A DNA stretch of 16,934 nt from an uncultured Acetatifactor sp. (lineage in GTDB: Bacteria > Bacillota > Clostridia > Lachnospirales > Lachnospiraceae), in assembly GCA_910577185.1 (NCBI GenBank), contig CAJTLR010000078.1, forward strand, positions 1 to 16,934, written 5' to 3'. How positions within the stretch are numbered: the first letter of the stretch is position 1; each line of letters starts with the position of its first letter. Below, piece by piece: positions 1 through 7,989 of the stretch. The notes beneath the pieces are model-generated. The model searched no databases. It was not told the DNA's origin and saw nothing but the letters and a program-made list of their open reading frames with translations. The translations under genes were made by a program, and so were the position numbers.

Positions 1-3000
1 ATAGGGACAGTCTGCGCTTTTTTATCCCCCGCAAGATTCTGTTTCATAGTAAATTTTATGAAAGACGTTTTCTAAAGCAGCCGCTGGATGGATACAATTA
101 TCTGGAAAAACTGATGGAACATGCCAGACCCAGTATCGGATACGTCATGCTTTCGCATTTATTGACACAGACCAGGCATAATGTTGTGATAACAACTAAT
201 TTTGACCATTTGGCAGAAGATGCGGTGAATTATTATGAGCAAAAAATACCTTTGGTCATAGGACATGAATCTTTGGCACATTATGTTACCAAACACATAT
301 CGAGACCTACTATCATAAAAATCCATAGGGATCTTTTGCTTGACCCAAAGAATAGGACAGATGAGCTGGAGGCGCTTCATGACAATTGGAAAAAGGCATT
401 GGGAGAGGTTTTTTCAGAGTATCATCCGGTTTTTATTGGATATGCGGGTAATGATAACAGTCTCATGGACTTTTTGACTGACAATAGCGAAAAGTTTTTG
501 AAAAAAGAATGGTTGTTTCCGTACTGGATGATGTATAAAAAAGACAAAGTATGTGGAAGGGTTTTAGATTTTCTGGAAAAGGCAGAGGGATATTTCATTA
601 AACATAATGGGTTTGATGAAGTAATGTGTTTTATGGGAGTTGCATTTGATTACAAACTGCCATCCAAAGAAGTCTTTTTGAATGATGCAGAAGAACGTTT
701 CCAGATGCTTTCCGATTCTATTGATAGATTTACAGAAGAATCGTTAGGGGGCAAAGCGTTTGAGCAGGGGGAACATGCAGAAGATAAAACCGAAGCGGGA
801 GATATTAACCATGTTGTTGAGAAGATTACAAATCAGGCAGATCAGCAACGACTATATAGAGAAGCTGTTGTATTATTAAATAATGGTAACTATGAAGAAG
901 CCTGGGAAATAGGAAAGCAGTTAGTAAACCTGAATGCAAAAAATTCCCGATATCATTATTTGATAGGAGTTACCTTGTATAAAATGGGGAAATATGAAGA
1001 AGGGGAGAAGGAGTTAAGGAAGGCGATAGAGCTGGAGCCGGAAGATGCAGGGTATCATGGCGGCTTGGGATTTACCCTGCATGAAATGGGGAAATATGAA
1101 GAAGCGGAGAAGGAGTTAAGGAAGGCGATAGAGCTGGAGCCGGAAAATGCAGGGTATCATGGCATCTTGGGAGATGCCATGCATGAAATGGGGAAATATG
1201 AGGAAGCGGAGAAGGAGTTAAGGAAAGCGATAGAGCTGGAGCCGGAAGATGCAAGGTATCATGACAATTTGGGAGTTACCCTGCGTGAAATGGAGAAATA
1301 TGAGGAAGCGGTAATGGAGAAGAGGAAGGCGGTAGAGCTTGAACCGAAAAATGCAAGATATCATGACAATTTGGGGGATATCCTGCATAAAATGGAGAAA
1401 TATGAGGAAGCGGCAATGGAGAAGAGGAAGGCGGTAGAACTTGAACCGGAAAATGCAAGATATCATGGTAGCCTGGGAATTACCCTGCATGAAATGGGGA
1501 AATATGAGGAAATGGAGAAGGAGTTAAGGAAGGCGATAGAGCTGGAGCCGGAAAATGCACGGTATCATGGCAGCCTGGGAGTTATCTTGCATGAAATGGG
1601 GAAATATGAAGAAGGGGAGAAGAAGTTAAGGAAGGCGATAGAGCTGGAGCCGGAAAATGCACGGTATCATTACAGCCTGGGATTTGCCCTGCATAAAATG
1701 GAGAAATATGAGGAATTGGAGAAGGAGTTAAGGAAGGCGATAGAGTTGGAGCCAGAAAATGCATGGTATCATGGCAGCCTGGGGGGTACTCTATATGAAA
1801 TGGAGAAATATGAGGAAGCGGAGAAGGAGTATAGGAAGGCGATAGAGCTGGAGCCGAAAAATGCAAGCCATCATGGCAACTTGGGTAGTATCCTATATGA
1901 AATGGAGAAAGATGAAGAAGCGGAGACTGAGTTAAGGAAGGCGACAGAGCTGGAGCCGGAAAATGCAAGATATCATTACCGTTTGGGAGCTGTCTTGTAT
2001 GAAATGGGCAATTATGAGGAAGCGGAGAAGGAGTATAGGAAGGCGGTAGAGCTTGAACCGGAAAATGTAAGCTATCATGACAACTTGAGTAGTACCCTAT
2101 ATGAAATGGAGAAATATGAGGAAGCGGAGAAGGAGTATAGGAAGGCGATAGAGCTGGAGCCGAAAAATGCAAGCTATCATTACGGTTTGGGAACTGCCTT
2201 GTATAAAATGGGCAAATATGAGGAAGCGGAGAAGGAGTATAGGAAGGCGATAGAGCTGGAGCCGGAAACTGCAATTTCTCATTATATGCTGGGAGTTATC
2301 CTACATAAAATGGAGAAATATAAGGAAGCGGAGAAGGAGTATAGGAAGGCGATAGAGCTGGAGCCGGAAACTGCAATTTCTCATTATATGCTGGGAGTTA
2401 TCCTGCATAAAATGGGCAAATATGAGGAAGCGGCAATGGAGAAGAAGAAGGCGATAGAACTTGAACCGGAAAATGCAAGCTATCATGATAACTTGAGTAG
2501 TACCCTATATGAAATGGAGAAATATGAGGAAGCGGAGAAGGAGGAGTATGGGAAGGCGATAGAGCTGGAGCCGGAAAATGCAAGCTATCGAGGTAGCTTT
2601 AGATTTATCCTACATGATATGGAGAAATATGAGGAAGTGGAGAAGGAGTTAAGGAAGGCGATAGAGCTGGAGCCAGAAAATGCATGGTATCATGGCATCT
2701 TGGGAGCTACCCTGCATGATATGGGGAAATATGAGGAAGCGGAGAAGGAGTATAGGAAGGCGATAGAGCTGGAGCCGGAAACTGCAGGGTATCATGGTAG
2801 CCTGGGATTTACCCTGCATAAAATGGAGAAATATGAGGAAGCGGAGAAGGAGTATAGGAAGGCGATAGAGTTGGAGCCAGAAAAAGCATGGTATCATGGC
2901 AGCCTGGGGGGTATTCTGCATGAAATGGAGAAATATGAGGAAGCGGAGAAGGAGTATAGGAAGGCGATAGAGCTTGGAACAGAAAATGCAAGATATCATG

Positions 3001-3521
3001 ACAACTTGAGTAGTACCCTATATAAAATAGAGAAATATGAGGAAGCAGAGACTGAGTCAAGAAAGGCGATAGAGCTTGAACCGGAAAATGCAAGCTATCA
3101 TGACAACTTGAGTAGTACCCTATATGAAAAGGGGAAATATGAAGAAGCGGAGAAGGAGTTAAGGAAGGCGATAGAGCTGGAGCCGGAAACTGCAAGCTAT
3201 CATTACCGTTTGGGAGCTGTCTTGTATGAAATGGGCAAATATGAGGAAGCGGAGAAGGAGTTAAGGAAGGCGGTAGAGCTGGAGCCGGAAAATGCATGGT
3301 ATCATGGCAGCCTGGGGGGTATCCTACATGAAATGGAGAAATATGAAGAAGTGGAGAAGGAGTTAAGGAAGGCGATAGAACTGGAGCCAGAAAATGCAAG
3401 CTATCATTATATGATGGGATTTATCCTGCATGAAATGGGGAAATATGAAGAAGCGGCAATGGAGAAGCGGAAGTCGATAGAACTTGAACCGGAAAATCCC
3501 GAGTTCCAACAGCCATATTGA
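1..3521 (+). CDS. SIR2-like domain protein with a long C-terminal TPR array (5' end outside window)
   Basis: The frame is open from the first complete codon at position 3, so the ATG at 114 is internal and the true start lies off the left edge. Counting from that ATG, residues 1 to about 200 carry SIR2-family signatures: TTNFD (27-31, nt 192-206), KIHRDL with a histidine at 71 in the sirtuin catalytic-His region, and GYAGNDNSLMDFL (from 109). The Rossmann GAGxS part would be upstream and is not seen. A charged linker (about 200-245) and one divergent TPR (about 245-279) precede 25 near-identical TPRs (280-1130), ending in FQQPY. Known SIR2 proteins in bacterial defence (ThsA, DSR1/DSR2, SIR2-pAgo partners) degrade NAD+ on phage sensing. 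I infer a similar effector, with the TPR solenoid as sensor or partner-binding surface. The SIR2 part is visibly more AT-rich than the downstream genes, which suggests acquisition. A regulatory or scaffold role is possible if NADase residues are absent upstream. Confidence 0.85.
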   Translation, partial: RDSLRFFIPRKILFHSKFYERRFLKQPLDGYNYLEKLMEHARPSIGYVMLSHLLTQTRHNVVITTNFDHLAEDAVNYYEQKIPLVIGHESLAHYVTKHISRPTIIKIHRDLLLDPKNRTDELEALHDNWKKALGEVFSEYHPVFIGYAGNDNSLMDFLTDNSEKFLKKEWLFPYWMMYKKDKVCGRVLDFLEKAEGYFIKHNGFDEVMCFMGVAFDYKLPSKEVFLNDAEERFQMLSDSIDRFTEESLGGKAFEQGEHAEDKTEAGDINHVVEKITNQADQQRLYREAVVLLNNGNYEEAWEIGKQLVNLNAKNSRYHYLIGVTLYKMGKYEEGEKELRKAIELEPEDAGYHGGLGFTLHEMGKYEEAEKELRKAIELEPENAGYHGILGDAMHEMGKYEEAEKELRKAIELEPEDARYHDNLGVTLREMEKYEEAVMEKRKAVELEPKNARYHDNLGDILHKMEKYEEAAMEKRKAVELEPENARYHGSLGITLHEMGKYEEMEKELRKAIELEPENARYHGSLGVILHEMGKYEEGEKKLRKAIELEPENARYHYSLGFALHKMEKYEELEKELRKAIELEPENAWYHGSLGGTLYEMEKYEEAEKEYRKAIELEPKNASHHGNLGSILYEMEKDEEAETELRKATELEPENARYHYRLGAVLYEMGNYEEAEKEYRKAVELEPENVSYHDNLSSTLYEMEKYEEAEKEYRKAIELEPKNASYHYGLGTALYKMGKYEEAEKEYRKAIELEPETAISHYMLGVILHKMEKYKEAEKEYRKAIELEPETAISHYMLGVILHKMGKYEEAAMEKKKAIELEPENASYHDNLSSTLYEMEKYEEAEKEEYGKAIELEPENASYRGSFRFILHDMEKYEEVEKELRKAIELEPENAWYHGILGATLHDMGKYEEAEKEYRKAIELEPETAGYHGSLGFTLHKMEKYEEAEKEYRKAIELEPEKAWYHGSLGGILHEMEKYEEAEKEYRKAIELGTENARYHDNLSSTLYKIEKYEEAETESRKAIELEPENASYHDNLSSTLYEKGKYEEAEKELRKAIELEPETASYHYRLGAVLYEMGKYEEAEKELRKAVELEPENAWYHGSLGGILHEMEKYEEVEKELRKAIELEPENASYHYMMGFILHEMGKYEEAAMEKRKSIELEPENPEFQQPY
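951..3503 (+). repeat. Array of 25 in-frame 102-bp units encoding near-identical TPRs
   Basis: Each unit encodes 34 residues of the form YHxxLGxxLHEMGKYEEAEKE followed by YRKAIELEPENAx. Units begin at 951, 1053, 1155 and so on. Unit 16 (2481-2585) is 105 bp because a GAG codon is doubled at 2541-2546, so later units start at 2586 and 2688 up to 3402. Large blocks are identical at DNA level, including synonymous sites. Two synonymous haplotypes are intermixed: CTGGAGCCG in most units, and CTTGAACCG (or close to it) in units 4, 5, 11, 15, 20, 21 and 25. Units 4, 5, 15 and 25 also share the AxMEKRK or AAMEKKK helix-B variant. Unit 20 has lost the conserved proline (ELGTENA). The pattern indicates expansion and shuffling by unequal recombination or gene conversion. 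Unit gain or loss stays in frame. Confidence 0.95.
2221..2404 (+). repeat. 82-bp exact direct duplication inside the TPR array
   Basis: Bases 2221-2302 are identical to 2323-2404, offset by exactly one 102-bp unit. The block covers helix B of unit 13 (or 14) and the first part of unit 14 (or 15), including the otherwise unique ETAI/SHYML residues. The first differences are GAG/AAG at the left edge and CTA/CTG at the right edge. This is the clearest trace of a recent single-unit duplication. Confidence 0.9.
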
Positions 3522-3547
3522 CTATTGCACCCGGACTGGGGTATAAT
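3518..3547 (+). promoter_or_regulatory. Sigma-A-type promoter overlapping the SIR2-TPR stop codon
   Basis: TTGACT (3518-3523) and TATAAT (3542-3547) are separated by 18 bp. The -35 hexamer overlaps the TGA stop at 3519-3521. Transcription would begin near 3554, giving a leader of about 43 nt before the ATG at 3597. This rules out the upstream in-frame ATG at 3525 as a start for transcripts from this promoter. No terminator-like hairpin separates the SIR2-TPR gene from the operon. Confidence 0.75.
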
Positions 3548-3596
3548 AAAAAGATACTGTGTAATAGGGGATATTAGAGCCGGGAGATGGTATCTG

Positions 3597-4307
3597 ATGA
3601 AAACAGACGGTTATTTATATGAGACACATATGCACACCAGCGAGGGCAGCGCCTGCGGACAGAGTACCGGCGCAGAGATGGCAAGGGCCTATGGGAAAGC
3701 CGGCTATACGGGAATCATTGTCACGGATCATTTCTATTATGGCAATACAGCGGCGGACAGGTCGCTGCCCTGGGAGGAATGGGTGGAGCGGTTCTGTCTG
3801 GGATATGAACATGCCCGTGCAGAAGGGGAAAAATGGAATCTGCAGGTATTGTTTGGCTGGGAATCCTGCTATAGCGGAACGGAATTTCTGATTTACGGGC
3901 CTGACAAGGGCTGGCTTCTGGCGCATCCGGAGATACGGGATGCCACGGTACAGGAACAGCTGGGCCTGGTTCATGAGGGCGGGGGAATCGTCTGTCAGGC
4001 GCACCCTTACAGGGAGGCGTCCTACATACCTGAGGTTCGGCTGTTTCCGGAGTATGTAGATGCAGTGGAAGGACTTAACGCTGCCAATGCGACGGTGAAA
4101 GGGCATCCGGAATACAATGACAAGGCGGTGGCCTATGCCGGGAAACATCATCTTCCCATGACTGCCGGCTCGGACCAGCATAGCACGGAAATGTTGTACG
4201 GAGGCATGGTATTCCCGCGTAAATTAAAGAATATTCATGATTTTACCCACGCGGTTACGGCGGGAGAGGCACTGCGGTTCTGCGATGGCACGAAAACGGA
4301 CAGATAG
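3597..4307 (+). CDS. PHP-domain metal-dependent phosphoesterase
   Basis: This is a 236-residue stand-alone PHP domain. Visible motifs are ETHMHTSEGS (H11 and H13, the metal-binding HxH), VTDHF (D44, H45), GWESCYSG, CQAHPY and the C-terminal AGSDQHS metal-site motif. PHP enzymes bind two or three metal ions and hydrolyse phosphoesters, acting on histidinol phosphate, nucleotides or other small molecules. No polymerase or other domain is fused, so the substrate cannot be named. An in-frame ATG at 3525 exists, but it lies inside the promoter. The ATG at 3597 is preceded by GGGAG about 10 nt upstream and starts just before the first motif, so it is preferred. First gene of the downstream operon; the next start is 17 nt after its stop. 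Confidence 0.85.
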   Translation: MKTDGYLYETHMHTSEGSACGQSTGAEMARAYGKAGYTGIIVTDHFYYGNTAADRSLPWEEWVERFCLGYEHARAEGEKWNLQVLFGWESCYSGTEFLIYGPDKGWLLAHPEIRDATVQEQLGLVHEGGGIVCQAHPYREASYIPEVRLFPEYVDAVEGLNAANATVKGHPEYNDKAVAYAGKHHLPMTAGSDQHSTEMLYGGMVFPRKLKNIHDFTHAVTAGEALRFCDGTKTDR

Positions 4308-4324
4308 ATGAGGTGAAGGCGACG

Positions 4325-6124
4325 ATGAAACAGAAGAATTTTTCAGGGAAAGGTTCATTTTCCCTGGTTCCTTATTTACTGCAGTACAAATGGCATTATC
4401 TGGCCGGAGTGCTTCTGCTGCTTCTGGTGGACCTGGCGAATCTTTATATTCCCCAGTATATCGGGGAAGTCATTGACGGACTGACGGAAGGCGTGCTGGA
4501 CCAGGATGGTGTGATGGCCCTGCTGGGAAAGCTTTTTGCCGCAGGGGCAGTGATAATGGTGGGGCGCTTTGGATGGCGCTTCTGCATTTTCGGCTCGGCC
4601 AGGGGCGTTGAATACAGGCTGCGGAATGATATGTTCGGCCATCTGGAGACACTTTCCGCCCGCTACTTTAACAGCCATAAGACCGGGGACTTAATGGCAA
4701 GGTTTACCAATGACCTGAATGCCATACGTATGGCTGTGGGCCCTGCGGTGGTGACTGCCTTTGACGCAGTGGTAATGACTTTGATGGTGCTGGTGAGAAT
4801 GGTGGTCTATGTGGACTTTAAGCTGACGCTTATGGCGTTTGTGCCCATGACGCTGGTGGCGGTGGGATGCTATTTTTACGGCATGGAGGCAAAGAAACGC
4901 CAGACCAGAAGGCAGGAGGCTTTTTCACAGCTGTCCGACAGAGTGCAGGAGAGCATTGCGGGAGTAAGGGTCATAAAGGCCTTTGTCCAGGAAGAAGAGG
5001 ATTTCAAGGCATTTGAGGAAGCCAGCAGGAACAGCATGGAGAAAAACCTGGACATGGTGAAACTGCGGGCAATGTTCGGGCCTGCCCTGGATGTGATCAC
5101 GGGGATCAGTCTGCTTCTGACGCTGGTTTTCGGAGGGCGGATGGTGATGGCCGGGGAAGTGTCCATAGGAAAGTTTGTGGCGTTTAACACTTATATCGGC
5201 ATGCTGGTATGGCCCATGATCGCCTGCGGCGACTGCATCAACAGCTTTTCACAAGCCTATGCGGCCTTTGGGCGGATTGCCATGATTTTCAGGGAAAAGC
5301 CGGATATTGTGGACAAAATGCCGGAGGAAAACCAGGATACAGAGGTACATATCAAAGGAGACATTGTTTTAAACAATCTGACATTTACCTATCCGGACGG
5401 GGATGTGCCGGTGCTGAAAAATGTGAGCCTTCATGTGGAGGCCGGGGAAATGCTGGGGGTTCTGGGACGGACCGGCAGTGGAAAGTCCAGCCTGGCAGAT
5501 TTGCTCCTGCGGGTCTATGACTGCGAGGAAGGGGCGCTTCTGCTGGATGGAAAGCCTATCACCCGGTATCCGCTGGCAGTGCTGCACAGAGACATGGCAT
5601 ATGTGCCCCAGGATAATTTTATGTTTTCGGACACACTGGAGGAAAATATTGCCTTTGGCCTGGAAGACCGGATCCGCGATCATCCGGAACTGCGCAGGGG
5701 AATCAAGAGAGCGGCCAAGGCTGCCTGCATCCATGACAATATCATGGGATTTCCCGAGGAATATAGGACGCTGGTGGGAGAGCGGGGCGTCACATTGTCC
5801 GGCGGGCAGAAACAGCGAAGCTCCATTGCACGCGCGCTGCTGAAGGATGCGGCCGTGCTGATTCTGGATGATTCCCTGTCTGCGGTGGACACGGATACGG
5901 AGGAGCAGATTCTGGAGAATCTGATGGAACTGCGGCAGGGGAAAACCACCATAATCATTGCCCACCGGATATCCACACTGCAGAAAGCCGACCATGTGGC
6001 GGTGCTGACGGAAGGGGCGGTGACGGAATACGGCACCCATGAGGAGCTGCTGGAACAGCAGGGATTCTATGCCCATATTTACGAAAAACAGCAGCTGGAG
6101 CAGGAGCTGACCTCCATAGGATAA
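4325..6124 (+). CDS. Heterodimeric ABC exporter subunit with degenerate catalytic site
   Basis: This 599-residue half-transporter has an N-terminal six-helix exporter domain (about residues 15-310) and a C-terminal nucleotide-binding domain. Walker A is GRTGSGKS (about 380-387), the Q-loop VPQDNFMF, the signature LSGGQ (491-495), Walker B LILDDS, the D-loop SAVDTD and the H-loop IIAHRIS. The catalytic Walker B glutamate is an aspartate (D516), the hallmark of the degenerate-site subunit of BmrCD, LmrCD or TM287/288-type exporters. The next gene supplies the partner. An upstream GTG at 4313 is in frame, but GAGGTGAAGG at 4310-4319 is well placed as the Shine-Dalgarno for ATG 4325. The pair probably exports a hydrophobic compound (drug, lipid or peptide); the substrate cannot be read from sequence. 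Confidence 0.92.
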   Translation: MKQKNFSGKGSFSLVPYLLQYKWHYLAGVLLLLLVDLANLYIPQYIGEVIDGLTEGVLDQDGVMALLGKLFAAGAVIMVGRFGWRFCIFGSARGVEYRLRNDMFGHLETLSARYFNSHKTGDLMARFTNDLNAIRMAVGPAVVTAFDAVVMTLMVLVRMVVYVDFKLTLMAFVPMTLVAVGCYFYGMEAKKRQTRRQEAFSQLSDRVQESIAGVRVIKAFVQEEEDFKAFEEASRNSMEKNLDMVKLRAMFGPALDVITGISLLLTLVFGGRMVMAGEVSIGKFVAFNTYIGMLVWPMIACGDCINSFSQAYAAFGRIAMIFREKPDIVDKMPEENQDTEVHIKGDIVLNNLTFTYPDGDVPVLKNVSLHVEAGEMLGVLGRTGSGKSSLADLLLRVYDCEEGALLLDGKPITRYPLAVLHRDMAYVPQDNFMFSDTLEENIAFGLEDRIRDHPELRRGIKRAAKAACIHDNIMGFPEEYRTLVGERGVTLSGGQKQRSSIARALLKDAAVLILDDSLSAVDTDTEEQILENLMELRQGKTTIIIAHRISTLQKADHVAVLTEGAVTEYGTHEELLEQQGFYAHIYEKQQLEQELTSIG

Positions 6125-6198
6125 GCCGGCGGGAAGGATGCGGATGAGCGCCCGCGGCAATATGGGAGTCGGTATGCAAAGGAGAGTTGGAGGAAGCC

Positions 6199-7971
6199 AT
6201 GAATAACTTGACGGATGATAAGCTGGAATCAAATTATAAGGGCAGCGCCCTGCTGCATCTGCTTCGCTACATGAAACCTTATCTGGGCTGGGTGACGGTC
6301 TGTCTGGTGCTGGTGCTGGCACTGACTGCTTTTGACCTGTACCGTCCCATGTTGATCGGGGATGCCATTGACTTGTTTGAGTCCCAGGGCAATTATGATG
6401 TGATCATAGAGACTGCCATAAAATACGGCGTTGTGCTGGTACTGAGTTTTCTGTTCAACATAACCCAGACCTGGCTGCTGCAGAAAATGGGCCAGAGCAT
6501 CATTCTCACCGTGCGGAAGGACTTGTATGCCCATATTCAGTCCCTGAGCAGCCGTTATTTTGACCTGACGCCCGTGGGGAGGCTGGTGACCCGTGTCACC
6601 AATGACGTGGAAGCGCTGGATGAGATGTATTCGGGTATTCTGGTGCGCCTGTTCCGGAATATAGTCATGATTATCGGGCTTGCCGCAGTGATGCTGGCCC
6701 TGGATTTCAGGCTGGCCCTGATTTCCTTCCTGCTGCTTCCCATTGTGGCGGTGCTGACGGTGGTGTTCCGCAAGGTTGCCCGCCAGACATACCGCGTTTC
6801 CAGGACGCGGCTGACGGATGTGAATACTTTTCTCTCCGAAAATATTTCCGGTATGCGCATCATTCAGATTTTCGGCAGGGAGAAGCGGAAATTTGAGGAG
6901 TTTAACGATAAAAACCATAAACTGTACCGGGCAGGCTACCGGGAAATGATGGTATTTGCCATTTTCCGCCCGCTGGTTTTTATTCTGAGTATCTTTTCCC
7001 TGATGATTGTCCTGGGAGTGGGAAGCCGTGACGTGCTGGGCAATGTGATATCTATCGGCACACTGTATATTTTTTCACAGTATATCAAATCTTTTTTTGA
7101 ACCCATTCAGGAGCTGGCAGAGCAGTTCTCCACACTGCAGTCCTCCATAGCTTCGGCAGAGAAAATTTTTACTATCATGGATGAGGAAACGCTGGTGAAG
7201 GAAGCGGAAAATCCGGTGGTTCTGCCGCGAATCAGGGGCCGGATCGAATTTTCACATGTCTGGTTTGCCTATGACAATGAAAATTATGTGCTGCGGGATG
7301 TGTCCTTTGTAATAGAACCCGGGGAAAAAGTGGCCTTTGTGGGCGCCACCGGCGCCGGAAAGTCTTCCATCCTGAATCTGATCGGACGGTATTACGATAT
7401 TCAGAAAGGGAATATTTATATTGATGGAGTGGACATCCGGAAGCTGAGCAAGAAACAGCTGCGGAGCGCCATCGGGCAGATGCAGCAGGATGTGTTTATT
7501 TTTGAGGGAAATGTGGAATACAATATCCGGCTGCATGATGATGACATTACGATGGAGGATGTGAAGGCGGCTGCAGAATATGTGAATGCTTCCCGTTTTA
7601 TCGAAAAACTGCCGGGAGGTTACCAGGAGCCGGTGTCCGAGCGGGGAGCCACTTTTTCCGCAGGGGAGAGGCAGCTTCTCTCTTTTGCCAGAACCCTGGC
7701 CCATAAACCCAGCATTCTGGTTATGGACGAAGCCACTGCAAATATTGACACGGAGACGGAACTGCTGATCCAGGAGGCCCTGGAGAAGCTGATGGAGGGT
7801 CGTACCACGATTATGGTGGCACACAGGCTTTCCACCATTCAGCATGCGGACTGTATTATGGTCATGCACAAAGGGAAAATCAGGGAGCAGGGCACACATC
7901 AGGAACTGCTGGCCCAGGATGGAATTTATAAGAAGTTATATGAACTGCAGATTCACAAGGATATGTCGTAA
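6199..7971 (+). CDS. Heterodimeric ABC exporter subunit with canonical Walker B
   Basis: This 590-residue partner of the preceding gene has the same layout: six-helix membrane domain (about residues 20-320) then nucleotide-binding domain. Walker A is GATGAGKS (382-389), the Q-loop GQMQQDVF, the signature the non-canonical FSAGE (486-490), Walker B LVMDEA with catalytic E511, the D-loop ANIDTE and the H-loop MVAHRLS. The motifs complement those of the first subunit: this Walker A/B pairs with its LSGGQ in the active site, while its D516 pairs with FSAGE in the degenerate site. A TTG at 6187 is in frame, but GGAGG at 6189-6193 sits 5 nt before ATG 6199, which is chosen. A 74-nt gap separates the two halves. 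Confidence 0.92.
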   Translation: MNNLTDDKLESNYKGSALLHLLRYMKPYLGWVTVCLVLVLALTAFDLYRPMLIGDAIDLFESQGNYDVIIETAIKYGVVLVLSFLFNITQTWLLQKMGQSIILTVRKDLYAHIQSLSSRYFDLTPVGRLVTRVTNDVEALDEMYSGILVRLFRNIVMIIGLAAVMLALDFRLALISFLLLPIVAVLTVVFRKVARQTYRVSRTRLTDVNTFLSENISGMRIIQIFGREKRKFEEFNDKNHKLYRAGYREMMVFAIFRPLVFILSIFSLMIVLGVGSRDVLGNVISIGTLYIFSQYIKSFFEPIQELAEQFSTLQSSIASAEKIFTIMDEETLVKEAENPVVLPRIRGRIEFSHVWFAYDNENYVLRDVSFVIEPGEKVAFVGATGAGKSSILNLIGRYYDIQKGNIYIDGVDIRKLSKKQLRSAIGQMQQDVFIFEGNVEYNIRLHDDDITMEDVKAAAEYVNASRFIEKLPGGYQEPVSERGATFSAGERQLLSFARTLAHKPSILVMDEATANIDTETELLIQEALEKLMEGRTTIMVAHRLSTIQHADCIMVMHKGKIREQGTHQELLAQDGIYKKLYELQIHKDMS

Positions 7972-7989
7972 AAATAAGGAGCTGGAAAC

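Noticed and set aside
1072..3399. Several long minus-strand open frames (up to 230 codons) rich in Pro, Ser, Leu and His opposite the TPR array
   Set aside because: They are antisense shadows of the 102-bp repeat. The period is a multiple of three, so any stop-free frame stays open across units. No ribosome binding sites or recognisable domains.
951..3503. CRISPR-like or satellite interpretation of the repeat array
   Set aside because: Units are contiguous, 102 bp, coding in frame and match the TPR consensus; there are no spacer-repeat alternations.
3525..3596. Upstream ATG at 3525 as start of the PHP gene
   Set aside because: It lies between the -35 and -10 boxes of the promoter, encodes a 24-residue extension before the PHP fold, and lacks a Shine-Dalgarno.
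5369..6322. 317-codon minus-strand frame opposite the ABC exporter genes
   Set aside because: It is the complement of conserved nucleotide-binding domain sequence, with no start signals and low-plausibility composition; a codon-bias shadow.
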